From Rutidosis leptorrhynchoides (taxonomy: Eukaryota > Streptophyta > Magnoliopsida > Asterales > Asteraceae), in contig NC_092333.1 of NCBI RefSeq assembly GCF_046630445.1, positions 340,704,501 to 340,768,500 of the forward strand: DNA of 64,000 nt, written 5' to 3'. Position numbers and translations under genes: made by a program. Position 1 is the first letter of the stretch; each line of letters opens with the position of its first letter. The notes under the pieces are model-generated. The model was given only the letters and a program-made list of their open reading frames with translations, had not been told where the DNA came from and searched no databases. This document shows, in pieces, positions 10,540-22,329 of this stretch.

Positions 10540-11640
10540 AACCGTTGTAATGTGGTCATAGTTGTTTAAGATGAATGTTTTGTCTATAAGTATTGGTGGT
10601 TCTACTGATTGTGAACCCTGGAAATTGGTGGAGGTGAACGCAGTAGGCGTAAGTGGTGATTACGTAAGTGTTCCTACCGTCGTGAATTCCACTTGTGATT
10701 AATTTGAGGTTAACGTTTCCCTGGGTGGTGTAAACCTAGGTGGTGTGTGACTGGAGTTGGTCATGGCACCGATTTAGTACTTTTTCAAACAGAGTATATA
10801 TTTCAAGTCCCACCGGGTATGCCAATTGTTTTTCTACAATTCTTGACGAACCTTATCGAAGAGATAATTATACCAACATCAGATCACGGAGATGGGTAAA
10901 TATTGCTGAATTGAGGGTAAGTCTCTCTTCGTTTGCAATTCCCCGAAGGTAGCGAGTGTGTGAACTGTTTTACGCCACCGAAAGAGAGTTGAAGTAGTTA
11001 ATGTATGACATCCGATTGATGGATTGAATGAATCCATGTCTCATTTAGTATTTCTATTTATGGGAGAGTTTCTCTTCCTTTAAGGTTTCTAGTTCCCAAT
11101 GCAACTTGGAAGAATTGGTTGAAATTCCCTTTTCGACTCCTTACAAAGCGAAAGCTTCATTGTCTTCTTTCTATCTTTATCCAGTTGACCCACCGGTTTA
11201 ATATGAGGGTACTATAGTTGACTCTTATTAGTTCGAGGTTCGGTGCCTGATACTCGATGCCACCGCTTCGTTGTATATTGGCTTCACATATTTACTTCAT
11301 TTCTTTCTTCGTATATCTTTGCTTCATGTTCGGTGGGATACACTATCAATAAATAAATAAAAAAGAGCTGTTATGGAAAAATTATATATCTGGTAACTTG
11401 GTAAGAAAACCCAATATCTTTGTATTTTTGGTAAGTTAATCATTAGTATAATTTGATGATACAGATGAATTTGGTATGATATGGAAAAAATAAGGTTAAT
11501 GATTTTTTTTAGTTGATGAAGGGAAGGGTTTGATCAAAATGATGAAATACCTCATGTGAGTTGTACATGTGAGTACTTAACAAAATTTGATTAACTATCG
11601 ACTATCGTTAGTGTTCGAGATCAACAGCGTAATATGTGCA
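10540..11640. other. AT-rich flank without supportable gene
   Basis: No ORF with recognisable domains on either strand. It may hold the leader or LTR of the decayed relic to its left, but I found no partner LTR in the window. Confidence 0.4.
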
Positions 11641-11645
11641 ATCTT

Positions 11646-12191
11646 TGATGGAAAATCGTGTGTACTTTTCACAATTCAGATTAATGCAGCGGATAGTTAA
11701 AATAATAATCTTTTATTATTTTATGAGCAAAAATTACAAGATTAAATAACCACTTATTTAATAAAACATGCACCGATTATCTTTTCTCAATAAGATCCAG
11801 TTACACCATAATAATTGTCATGAATATAAATTCACAAAGTGAGTTAGTAATATACCTTTGCAAATTGATGTCCACTAGAAGGTTGAAACGAACACCTTGT
11901 TGAAGAGAAACCTACGATCAAAGGATATGATCGTCTCTTTGGATAGTCCACTACATTTTCAAACAACGCCAATGGATGCTAGTCCAAACCCAAGTAACAT
12001 ATAATAATAATCATATTATTATAATACAACAAAAATAATAATACTCCGTATGGTTTAGTATTTACTTTTCAATAGAACCAAAAAAAAACCAAGGTTGATT
12101 TACGTTTGTGCACCAAAAGATATTAGCACCAAAAGAAATTAGGAATTTTGTTTCTCTTGTACACGTAATCAAGAGTCAAAAGGACGAGTTT
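11646..12191 (-). repeat. Copia 3' LTR, first segment
   Basis: Matches 36567-37110 over its whole length with scattered substitutions. It is interrupted at 12191 by the insertion flanked by AGTTT and resumes at 17061. Confidence 0.85.
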
Positions 12192-13210
12192 TGTCATACC
12201 CCGCCCAAATCTATCTAGACGAAGTCTTCAACAGTTGGTCCCATTGCGAGGTTCTGACCTCTATATGCCATGAACAACTCTATGTAATATGAGCAAATGC
12301 ACAGCGAAAGATTTCTTTCATACCTGAGAATAAACATGCTTTAAAGTGTCAATCAAAAGGTTGGTGAGTTCATAAGTTTATCATAAAACAATAAAATTCA
12401 TCATTTTGATAGACCACAAGATTTAAATGCTGCATGGTACAAATGGGCTCGAATCCTATACGCACCTGTAATGTACATGCGATATCTTTTAAATACAGTA
12501 CACCTTTCTCGTGTATGAAATCATCTTTCATAAATCTTAGTAACCGTACACATATCTCGTGCACAAAAAATAACATACACATAACCTGTGTATAAAATCA
12601 TTCTCTCGATACATAACATTCACTTTTCATTGCTTTCATAGCTTGGCTTGATAACCGACCTTAACATATAATGCGCATAATAATATCCCCAAAACAGAAC
12701 ATCTCGTCTGTATAATAATCATATAAACTTCGAAGTACTAAACACCACGCCCACTAGCCCTTTCGTCTAGTGAACATTCTGGGTGGGGGTGTTAAACCCG
12801 GTAGCTACCTTTAGGATTCGCGTGAATTAGGGCCATACCCGTTTCTAATTCTTAGGTTACCAAGCAATAATAATTAGGGGAAAAATATTCACATCAATTG
12901 GTGGCAATTATCATGTCCACATAATTCAATAATAATCCACAGAACTTCTGTCTGCATAATAATTCATTCGAGGAATGTTTTGCTTGTGTCTATCTCGTCA
13001 AACATTTATAAAAGCATTTCATGTATTCGCAGTTCAAAAATATATTTCAAAAGCATTTAATAAAGCAGTTGTAAAAATAGCGCATGTATTCTCAGTCTCA
13101 AAAATATAAAGAGTAAAAGGGAATCAAATGAACTCACCATACGATATTTTGTAGTAAAAATATGCATACGACAGAACTGAATAATGCAGGGTTGGCCTCG
13201 GATTCACGAA

Positions 13211-13211
<1 letters not shown>

Positions 13212-13297
<86 letters not shown>
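13212..13297. repeat. (AT)n microsatellite
   Basis: About 85 bases of uninterrupted TA dinucleotides inside the LTR-like insertion. Confidence 0.95.
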
Positions 13298-13299
<2 letters not shown>

Positions 13300-13649
13300 C
13301 ACATTTGATTGTAATCGAACGAATTTATATTATTAGTGATATACTTGTTATTTTAATAACTTATATGTTATTTGTTTTAAATTTAGTGTTATGTACTTGT
13401 TGTTATTTGGTAAAATAATACTAATACTTAGTAATTAAAAAGTTGTAATCTCTTTATGATGTTAATAATAATGATATCAATAATGTTAATTTAAAATAAT
13501 AATAATAAATGATAATTTTATTAATAATGTTATTTTTAATAAAAATATAGTATTAGTAAAAATGATAATTTTAATAAAAATGGTAGTTTTTAGAATTATC
13601 GTAATAATGATACTTTAAATAAATATGATAGTAAAAATAATATTACTAA

Positions 13650-13653
13650 TGGT

Positions 13654-13728
<75 letters not shown>

Positions 13729-13888
13729 AGAACTGATAATTTTATATAAAATGATAGTTTTAATAAAAGAGCTAATTCTTAAAATAATGATACTAATAAT
13801 ATTACTAATAGCAATAATCTTAGTCATAATACTAATAATACCTATTCCAATATTAGTTATGCCATTAATAATACTTAGGATGATGATG

Positions 13889-13950
<62 letters not shown>
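13650..13950. repeat. (TAA)n microsatellite clusters
   Basis: Two long TAA/AAT runs (about 13655-13727 and 13885-13949) with degenerate TAA-rich sequence between them; a third is at about 16463-16498. Confidence 0.9.
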
Positions 13951-13964
13951 GTAAACTACCTCAA

Positions 13965-14055
13965 AGGAGTAGCCCTAAAAAATGCCCAAGTCCGGGTTTG
14001 AACCCGCGACGTCCCGCTAACCCGATAACAACCTTAACAATTACGCTGTCCTTGC
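13965..14055 (-). repeat. Possible tRNA-derived (SINE-like) block
   Basis: On the minus strand GGGTTCAAACCC (13994-14005) matches a pol III B box. About 30 bases upstream the GCGTAATTGTTAAGG stretch could be a decayed A box. A T-rich run lies next to it. It could also be a fixed part of this LTR family. Confidence 0.3.
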
Positions 14056-16464
14056 TTTTTTTTTTGTAATTATACCCCGTAATAATATACTCAATCTATA
14101 TCGTAACCTCATCATCATCGTCGTTATAACCATATACATATGATCATGATTATTATTATCATTTTTGTATCATTCATATTCATGGCATCATCATCGTGAA
14201 CTATTTATCAACATCATAAACTATCATCATCATCATCTAATACTTTATTTTATCATCACTCATATACTCCGTTCATTATCATTTTATATCATCGTACATC
14301 ATCCTCATCCGAGATCATATACGTATCATCTTTATGTAGTCATGATCATCATTAATATCATTATCCATCTTCACTTCTTATTATGGTTACCACCATCATG
14401 AAACCTCTCGGCCCAATAGAAAAAAATATCTTGGCCCAACAATTACATCAAGTGTTCGGCCCAAAACAACTCGGCCCAAGTAAGAATTTGAGATGGGCAG
14501 CCAAGAATTTGTTTCCTTTATCTTTATATTGCTGAACACAAGTATTCGGGATTTTAGATATACACACACCCCTCATATTGCTCCCGGGTCAAGGCAAAAA
14601 TGGTATCACGATCATGAATCTTATTATCTTAATTAACCTTGATCATACTATAACAAGTGGGTGGGGTTATGGCTAGCATTAAAATATCATCACCTTGACA
14701 TACAATGGAACATGAATAAATCAGTGGTTCGTCCGAAATAAATAAGAAAAAAAAACGCAACCTTCCAACATATCCCCTTTTGTCTCCACTTTTCCACTGA
14801 TAGAGACATAAAAGGGAAAGTGGAACTCGAGTAGGCAGAATATAACAACACAACGTTTTTTTTTTTTTTGATCTCTTATTTAAACTTTAATCATAATATA
14901 ACAAGTGGATGATGTGGGGTTTTGATGAATTGAAGGTGGGGTTCGGTTTATGGCCCAAAGCCGTTTGTTTCCAATATCCTAATTGACTAGACATGTACAC
15001 CGTATTAACACAGATCCCTCCTAAAATCACGATAGCTTTTTGTGTAGTGGGGTTCATTGGAGAAAAAAAAATCATCAACAACATGCTACAAAATATGATT
15101 GTTTAAATTGACCCCCTACCTTGGATCCCCTATAGTATAAAGCAAATTTACCTTTTAATCCCACTAATAAGTAAGTGCGTGGTTATGTTAGTGAATATTG
15201 GCCCTAGTGTCAATCAAAAGAAATAATCACATCCTTATTAAATAGAGCGGTAGTAGGGGTTCTTGTTGGTTTTCTAATGAGAAAAAATAACGGGGCAGGA
15301 GGTGATTTAAAGTGGCGGTGGCTTTTGGGTTCGCAAAGATAACAGCAAGTAAGTTGGTGGTTGAATGATGGAGTTGATCGGTTTGTAAAACAGAAAAAAT
15401 GGAATTCGTTTGAGCACTTTAGGTTGGCGAGTAAATGGTGATTCTTGTTCACAATTAGGAGAGAGAGGGAAAGTGAGAGAGATGGGTACTTGTGGTGAGG
15501 TGAGTTGAGTGTGGGTGTGATTTCCGGCAACAGTAGCAGCAACAGAAGGCCATTCAAGTTGGGTTTGATGTTAATGGTTATGGGTCGATCGAAATATGAT
15601 TAGAAAAAGCAAGACAGAAGAGTGGTGGTGGTGTTGATGGTTCACTATGGTGGTGGAAGCTCACGGTGGTGACGGTTGAAAAGTTGAAGTAAGAAGACAA
15701 GGTGATGGAGAGGAAAAGAGTTAAGGTAATGGTGATTGAAAACACACCAGGTTCCAGTTGTTCTTCTCTATCACTCTATGTATATATATTATGTATATTT
15801 ATTACAGAGAGAAGTATAACAATTTACTATACCCTCTTTACAGTTCAATTAATATTATTGTCGACAGAAGGAATCAATCAAGAAGAGGAAAGGAAAAAAA
15901 AAATAGAAAGTAGAAAGTGATGGCTAACAGATTTTGTTGTTATTCAATTGTCCTTTGATTCTCACATACAGTGATGACTAACACTCTTCGTACAAATTTT
16001 ATGTTTCTTTATTTCTAGATAAAACAAATACATATAATTGATATCGATGGTGAAGGAACTCGAAGGACTTCTTCCAGTATGAAGAGATTGTGTATTGCCA
16101 AAAGTGATGTCAACACAGAATCTTGATAAGAGCAAGAAGACAGGAAAAGAAATAGAACTGAGTGTGATAGCAAACGGATTCGTACAATTTACAGATATCT
16201 ATCAGACAGATTACACAGTTTAGATAATGATAGGAATCTGATTTTGATTTCCTATATGTATAAATACGTAATTATTTGTATTTATATATATATATATATA
16301 ACTGTATTTTGTATATGTATATGTATTTATATATATCTGCATTTATTTACCAATCTTAATTTATTATATAAATATGTTAATACAAAAATTCTATAAATTT
16401 TATATTATTACTAATAATAAAGATATTAATACAATTGATAATAGTAATAATAATAGTAGAAACC

Positions 16465-16499
<35 letters not shown>

Positions 16500-17060
16500 C
16501 AAATTAATACTAATAATAAAAAATAATATCAATAATAATGATGTTTAAATAAAATGATAATAATAATTAATGATTTATTTAACTCATAACTAGTTTTTAA
16601 TTTCAATCATTCTTATTATGATATTTTTAAAATATTTATTTTAATTACCCTAAAATTTATTAGAATTTTTATTAATTACAATTATAACAGTAATAATAAT
16701 AGTAATACAAATATTAATATTAGCATTAATTAAAAAGAATGAAGTAATAATTATTTTATTATAACATTATATTTTAACTTGTATTTATTTACATATAAAT
16801 AAATATTATGAATTTCTACATATAATACTTTATAACTTGTTACAATATTCATATAATAATTATGTATAGAATTTATATCTAAATATTTATATATACATAT
16901 CTATTTTTCGTGAATCGTCGGAAATGGTCGAAGGTCAAATGGATATATGCACCTGGTTCAAAATTTTTGATACTCAACTTTACAGACTTTGTTTATCGTA
17001 TCAGAATCATATAAAGATCAAGTTTAAATTTGATCGAAAATTTCTGGGTATCACAAGTTT

Positions 17061-17454
17061 CTCTTTTTTTTTTTCGTTTTTCGTACCATACCCAAACACA
17101 AAGTATACTGAGTTATAGCTAGCCAGCAACCCCAAAGTCTGTTAAGGAAAAATATAAACACGTAAATAATTTGTTTTCAATTCCATTCCCTTTTTAAAAG
17201 ATACGAGTATCATTTCTTTTATATGGAACAAAGTTTGCAACTTATTGACCAAGTTACCAATGATATTATTTAATAATAATTAATAATTAATTAATATCTC
17301 AATTAATTAATTTATAATTAAATATTACTTGAGTAATATATATACAACATATATATATTTTATTTAACGTCTAGGTGTATATATGTGTGACCCCGAAGGC
17401 TCAAATAAATTTAGCCATATAGTTATATGTTGTACCTTGCACGTTAATCCTACA
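17061..17454 (-). repeat. Copia 3' LTR, second segment
   Basis: Continues the left LTR after the insertion and matches about 37112-37504, including the GCTAGCCA block, the AATAATTAATAATTAATTAA block and the terminal CCTACA. Confidence 0.85.
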
Positions 17455-17472
17455 GACTCCCACTTGTGCATG
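17455..17472 (-). other. Copia polypurine tract
   Basis: On the minus strand CACAAGTGGGAGTC directly precedes the LTR start TGTAGGATTAA, the expected plus-strand priming site. Confidence 0.5.
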
Positions 17473-18339
17473 ACACAACACCAAGTAACTATACAAACAA
17501 TGGATACCGTCTAACAACAGGTCATTGTCCCTAAATATACGTGAGAGTAGTTTCTCATAACTGTTTATAGTAAGTTATAAATGTCATTCATCCCTTTGTT
17601 ACAAATACTTTAGTTAAACTTAAGATATGGATCATCAGTCATTCTCATTTGTTTAACAATTATATTTCTCGATCTTAGAACTGAATTAGATCACCAAACT
17701 AATTAAGTATCATCTTAATTACATCTGGGTGCGGCCATACAAATATCGTATTCATTCATCGAGGAGCTCAAAAGTATCTAACTCCAAACATTTGGAGGAA
17801 CAAATCATATATTACATACACGTGTCTCTCACGAGCTTTACATTATACCCAATAATGGCCTTTATTGCAGCCTTATTCAGGACAGCGTTTAACCATATCA
17901 AAGTACAATATCCTACACATTTAAAATCGCTGTGTATCTCAAGTCTAAGGATATAAAGACATAATCACTAAAAGATTCACTACTGACTACGATCCATGCA
18001 GTGACATCTCATGGTTGGGTCATTCCAATATTCATCATCAATGAATACATATGAGTTTTGGCCTCTACAAGTTAACTATTCACCATCAGTGAATAAAACC
18101 AAGCATTCAAATTAAACTTAATTCATGTTATTCCCATAATATGATAGATTATGGAGATTTTGAATAATCAACAATTATTCATGGATTAAACATGCTAATA
18201 TAGAACACATTGATATAAATGAAAATGATCATACCAACAGTATGTCAATTCATTAAGAAAACTGCTTGATGGTCCAAAAATAACCAAATACTAAATTACA
18301 AATAAAAAATATTAGTAGCATAACGAAGTCTAATACTAC

Positions 18340-19738
18340 TAGCATGATCACCATGCTTGTTGTGCATCATGGGCTTCATAAACGGGTTAACCACATTATC
18401 GTTTGTATGAACCTTAAGAATACTAACATTATTCCTTTCAATGACTTCAAGAATGTAGTCAAAATTTTGAAGAATGTGTCGGATACCTTTATGTCAATGT
18501 GATTCTTTCGCTTGTATGATAACACTCGAACTATCACAATACATTATCTTAGAAGAATTAATGTTGGTTACTACTCCAGTTAACCAACAAACTTTCTAAT
18601 TCAGACAACTTCTTGAGCAAATTCTCAGTCAGCAAGTATCCTTCTTTTGTTGTAGATTGTTCAACCTTACTCGGTTATGAGCTTTTCCCAATCAATTGCC
18701 TCGCCCATCATGACAATGACACAAGTTGACTAGGATCGAGCATCATTTCGATCAGTTTCAAAACTAGCTTATGTATAATATTTAATACTCAACTCTTCTT
18801 CCATACCACCGTAAACCAAGAACATATCTGTAGTTCTTCGCAAATACTTAAGAATGATCTTAACACCAATCCAACATTCTTCACCTGGATTCTGTTGATA
18901 ATGACTCGTCAAACTCAAAGTTAACAAGACATCATGTCTAGTACATAACATTGCATACATTATGGATCCTATAGCCGAAGCATACGTGATACCTTTCATT
19001 CGTCTTATCTGATAAGGTGTGATAGGACTTTGAGACTTGCTCAAGATTACACCATTTTGCACGGGAAATGCTCCACACTTAGAGTTCTGCATGCTAAATT
19101 TACGCAAGATTTTGTCAATGTATGTTCTGTGAATCAAACCAATAAGCCTCTTTGATCTATTTCTATATATCCCAATTCGAAGAATATAAGTAGCTTCTCC
19201 AAGATCCTTCATAGAAAAACATTACTTGTCATCTTGCAAAGTTGTAATGTCATTTCCAGTAAGTAGTATATTATCAACATACAAGATCAAGAAGACTACT
19301 TTGCTCCCACTAGCTCTAATGTAAACACAGGGCTCATCTCCGTTTTGAGAAAAACTAAACTCTTTAATTTTCTCATCAAACTTAAGATTTCCAGCTCCTG
19401 GATGCTTGCTTTAATCCATAAACGGATTTTAGAAGCTTGCATACTTTATTAGGATGTTTAGGATTCACAAACCCTTCTGGCTAGACCATATATATGTCCT
19501 CACTTAGGTCGTCATTTAGGAAAGCGGTTTTTACATACATTTGCTATATTTCATATTCATGAAAAGCAACTATGGCAATAAGTATCCTAATTGATTTAAT
19601 GCTCGTGACTGGTGAAAAAGTTTCCTCATAATCAATTCCTTGAGTTTGAGTATAACCTTTTGCCACCAACCGAGCGTTAAAAGTGTTTACATTACCGTCC
19701 ATGTCAGCCTTATTCTTGAAGACCCATTTACACCCCAC
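18340..19738 (-). pseudogene. Copia reverse transcriptase-RNase H pseudogene
   Basis: 19738-19544 encodes the RT N-terminal core ([32 protein letters not shown]). 19212-18769 encodes the RT C-terminal part and the start of RNase H (MKDLGEATYILRI, RRMKGITYASAIGSIMYAM, TRHDV). The tail near 18560-18370 reads YCDSSSVIIQAKESH, then a stop, then HKGIRHI, the usual end of copia RNase H. The piece between 19543 and 19213, where the catalytic DD should lie, is only recognisable in broken frames. At least two frameshifts and one stop make it inactive. Confidence 0.75.
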
Positions 19739-19835
19739 TGTCTTACAATGGGTTGAAGATCAATCAAGTCCCATACTTAATTATCTTTCATGGACTGCAT
19801 CTCTGCATTCATAGCATCTTGTCATTTGTCAGATT

Positions 19836-20466
19836 CTAGATCTGATATGGCCTCACCGTAGCTAGAGGGTTCATCATAATCCCTAGACGAGGGTCATCTG
19901 AATTAATCGGAAGATTTAACCTCTCAGGTCGATAATGAGTTCTACTAGATCTATGAATTACAGGTGCAAAATGTTCTGGCTCACCAACAGTGTGTTTAGC
20001 TTCAACGTGCGGTGAGCTAGTGCCTTCAGAAGGTGTGTTACTTTGTGATTCTTGAATTTCTTCAAGATCTACTTTACTCCCACTGACTTCTTGTAAGAGA
20101 AGATCTCTTTCAAAGAATTCAGCAAACTGAGCAGTAAACACTTTGTTTTCAACTTGATAATAAACGTAGTAACCCATTGATTCTTGTAGGTATCTCACAA
20201 AGTGACATTTGATACTTCTGGGTTCTAATTTGTTTGAAATGCCACGTTTCACATACGCTTCACAACCCCAGACTTTAAAATTAGACAACTTAGGACTCTT
20301 CCCATGCCATAGCTCATATGGTGTCTTTTTCTACCTTTTTGGTTGGAACCATATTGAGTATGCCTGCAGCAGACTATAATGCATTTAACAAAAAGACTGT
20401 GGTAGAGTAATCAGACTCATCATAGATCGAACCATATCAAGTAGTGTTCAATTCCTCCACCCAGAC
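19836..20466 (-). pseudogene. Copia integrase C-terminal pseudogene
   Basis: The 150-residue frame 20288-19836 starts with FKVWGCEAYVKRG and continues through the copia integrase tail into a Ser/Glu-rich linker. Upstream, to the Athila insertion point at 20471, broken frames read TLLDMVRSMMS and KKTPYELWHGK, typical integrase motifs. Its other half is at 33539-33935, on the far side of the Athila element. Confidence 0.75.
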
Positions 20467-20471
20467 ACACC
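20467..20471. other. Left target-site duplication of the Athila element (ACACC)
   Basis: ACACC precedes the 5' LTR and recurs at 33534-33538 after the 3' LTR. Confidence 0.95.
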
Positions 20472-22151
20472 TGATATTGCTCAATTACATCATATATATC
20501 TATCGCAATATCGCTTAAAACGCTCTATAATCGAAGATAATGAAGGTGATCTACAAGTGATAAGCCAAGATGCGCGAATTTGTATCGGAAGAATGATTTG
20601 CAAAGAATTTCGATGATTTATGACATTGGTTGATCCCGATACGAGTTAGGGTCAAAATACCACTCTAAAATAATAAAACAAGGCTTCCGATATGATAGGT
20701 TTCGTCCAAATGAAATAATATTGAAAAGAAAACGAAAGAGTCAAAAATAGTACAGCAGGACGCCGTCCCACATAGCTAGACGCCGTCCTGCCCTTTGAAG
20801 TGGGACGCCGTCATGGTCATTCGAGACGCCGTCTTGATCTTTATACCGGGACGCCGTCCTGCCTTTTAGGACGACGTCCCGAAGTAGGTGTACCCGACTT
20901 TTTCTGCTTTTTACCTAATTTCTCCACTTTAAAACATCAGTTTTGGGACTGTTTCATCAGAATACGAACCAGAGAGTTTAGAGGCGATTTTCAGGAGAAA
21001 ATTGGAGAACTCCAACCTCTTTGAAGAGGCTCAACATCAAGGCATCATCCATCAAAACCTTCTTCATCCAAGAACTCTTGTTCTTGTAGGTTATTTACTT
21101 GTTCTCAGCAATGATTTCAGTTAATAATTTGATTGTATTGTTGTCTGTTACCATGATTGTTGGCTAGTTTTTATAATGTTTGTCTAGATTAATAACCAAG
21201 GTATTGGATGTAATCTTATTGATTGAATGTATTATGCGTGATAGATTGAAGCTTGAATTAAGAACCATGCTTATTGTTGTTAAAATCATTTGTATCTAGT
21301 TAATTGATATGTTGTTGATAAAGAGAACTCTTGTTGATGTATCATATTGATTTACAATCAACTTGTCTTAGATTGATTGTTTGCTAAACCGGACCAAGGG
21401 GGTAAACTAGATTAAAACGGTTAAACAAAATAGGAATGAATTGTGTAGAGCGAACGCAAAGACAATTGTTATTCAAGTCTTTGATCTTGTTGATCAACTA
21501 GTCACAAACGAAAAGGTCTAAGTAATAGGGAACCCTCGCTTAGTAATTCTAGTTTGAGTACTTGCTAAAGAGAACTCTTGGCGAGTCAATTTAGGTGATT
21601 AGCATGCTTATAGTTATTTGATTACAAATACAAGAACCATAGTGAAAAGGGAACCCTTGATCTTGTTATTGTATTTGCGTGTTTATCCGAGAGAACTCTT
21701 AGTGAACCTATTAGATAACTACACACATAATTATTCAATCAGGACTTAATATCTAAAAATACATCCAATACCGAGGGTAAAATATCTAGATAAACATTTC
21801 ATCTCTTTGATTTAATTCAAAACTATCTTACTTGCTTTATTTGCATTTATTCTCATTTCATAAACTTAAAAGACAAAAATATTGTTTTTACATTTAACCT
21901 TCTTTGATTTGGCTAAATCGTTAAATAGCCACCAAAACATAAAACTTGTACTTTTAACTTTCATTCACTTAGTTAATCATAATATAGTTTCTAATTCTAG
22001 TTTGACTGATATAACTGTCCTTGGAACGATACACGGAACTAAACCAGTTACTATACTACTACACGATCGGGTACACTGCCCGTTAGTGTGTAGCAATCTC
22101 TAAAACTGGTATTTTCCATACGATAATTCATATACCACTTTTCGCACATCA
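20472..22151 (+). repeat. Athila 5' LTR
   Basis: 1680 bp, TG...CA. It holds a cluster of six GACGNCGTC palindromes at 20757-20880 and short direct repeats around GAGAACTCTTG. I see no convincing TATA box. Small open frames in it (20800-21024 and 21882-22103) recur in the 3' LTR and are not genes. Confidence 0.95.
20757..20880 (+). repeat. Six-unit GACGNCGTC palindrome array (5' LTR)
   Basis: Cores start at 20759, 20779, 20804, 20825, 20850 and 20870: spacings 20, 25, 21, 25, 20. Arms vary together (GGAC/GTCC, AGAC/GTCT) around a GCC centre; the last unit has GAC in the centre. Confidence 0.9.
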
Positions 22152-22157
22152 AGTTTT

Positions 22158-22175
22158 TGGCGCCGCTGCCGGGGA
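22158..22175 (+). other. Athila primer-binding site (tRNA-Asp type)
   Basis: TGGCGCCGCTGCCGGGGA begins six bases after the LTR end. Athila elements use this TGGCGCCGTTGCCGGGGA-like site; one base differs from the form I remember. Confidence 0.85.
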
Positions 22176-22329
22176 CAGTTTTGTGTCAAAATAGAATTAT
22201 TAACTGATTTGTGATTAAGTAGTTTCTTAATTATTTTAAATTTTTAATAATCTTTGATTTTTAAACTTATAGAATCGGTATGTTTAATAATTTTTGTTAG
22301 TTGTGTGATTGACAGTTTATAGGTCGCAT

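Larger units (their letters stand above)
12192..17055 (-). repeat. 4.86-kb LTR-like insertion (probable solo LTR), TSD AGTTT
   Basis: Bounded by TGTCATACCC at the left and GGGTATCACA at the right, near-perfect terminal inverted repeats of TG...CA type, and flanked by AGTTT at 12187-12191 and 17056-17060. It contains no PBS-gag-pol. The end read on the minus strand (TGTGATACCCAGAAATTTTC) resembles Asteraceae Ty3/gypsy LTR starts, so I call it a solo LTR on minus. It is unusually long, inflated by AT and TAA microsatellites. An alternative is an internally deleted or non-autonomous element. No ORF here is credible; the open frames at 13615-13954 are microsatellite translations. Confidence 0.65.

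Noticed and set aside
13615-13954. Long poly-isoleucine open frames on both strands
   Set aside because: They are translations of TAA/ATT microsatellite runs.
13965-14055. A functional tRNA gene
   Set aside because: Only a B-box-like word and a weak A box; no cloverleaf can be drawn with confidence.
20757-20880. CRISPR-like array of palindromic repeats
   Set aside because: Units are about 11 bases with 9-14-base linkers, the DNA is plant nuclear, and no cas genes exist. It is an LTR repeat array.
20800-21024. 74-residue frame in the Athila LTR, also at 32182
   Set aside because: It runs through the palindrome array, has no domain, and one substitution pattern differs freely between the LTR copies.
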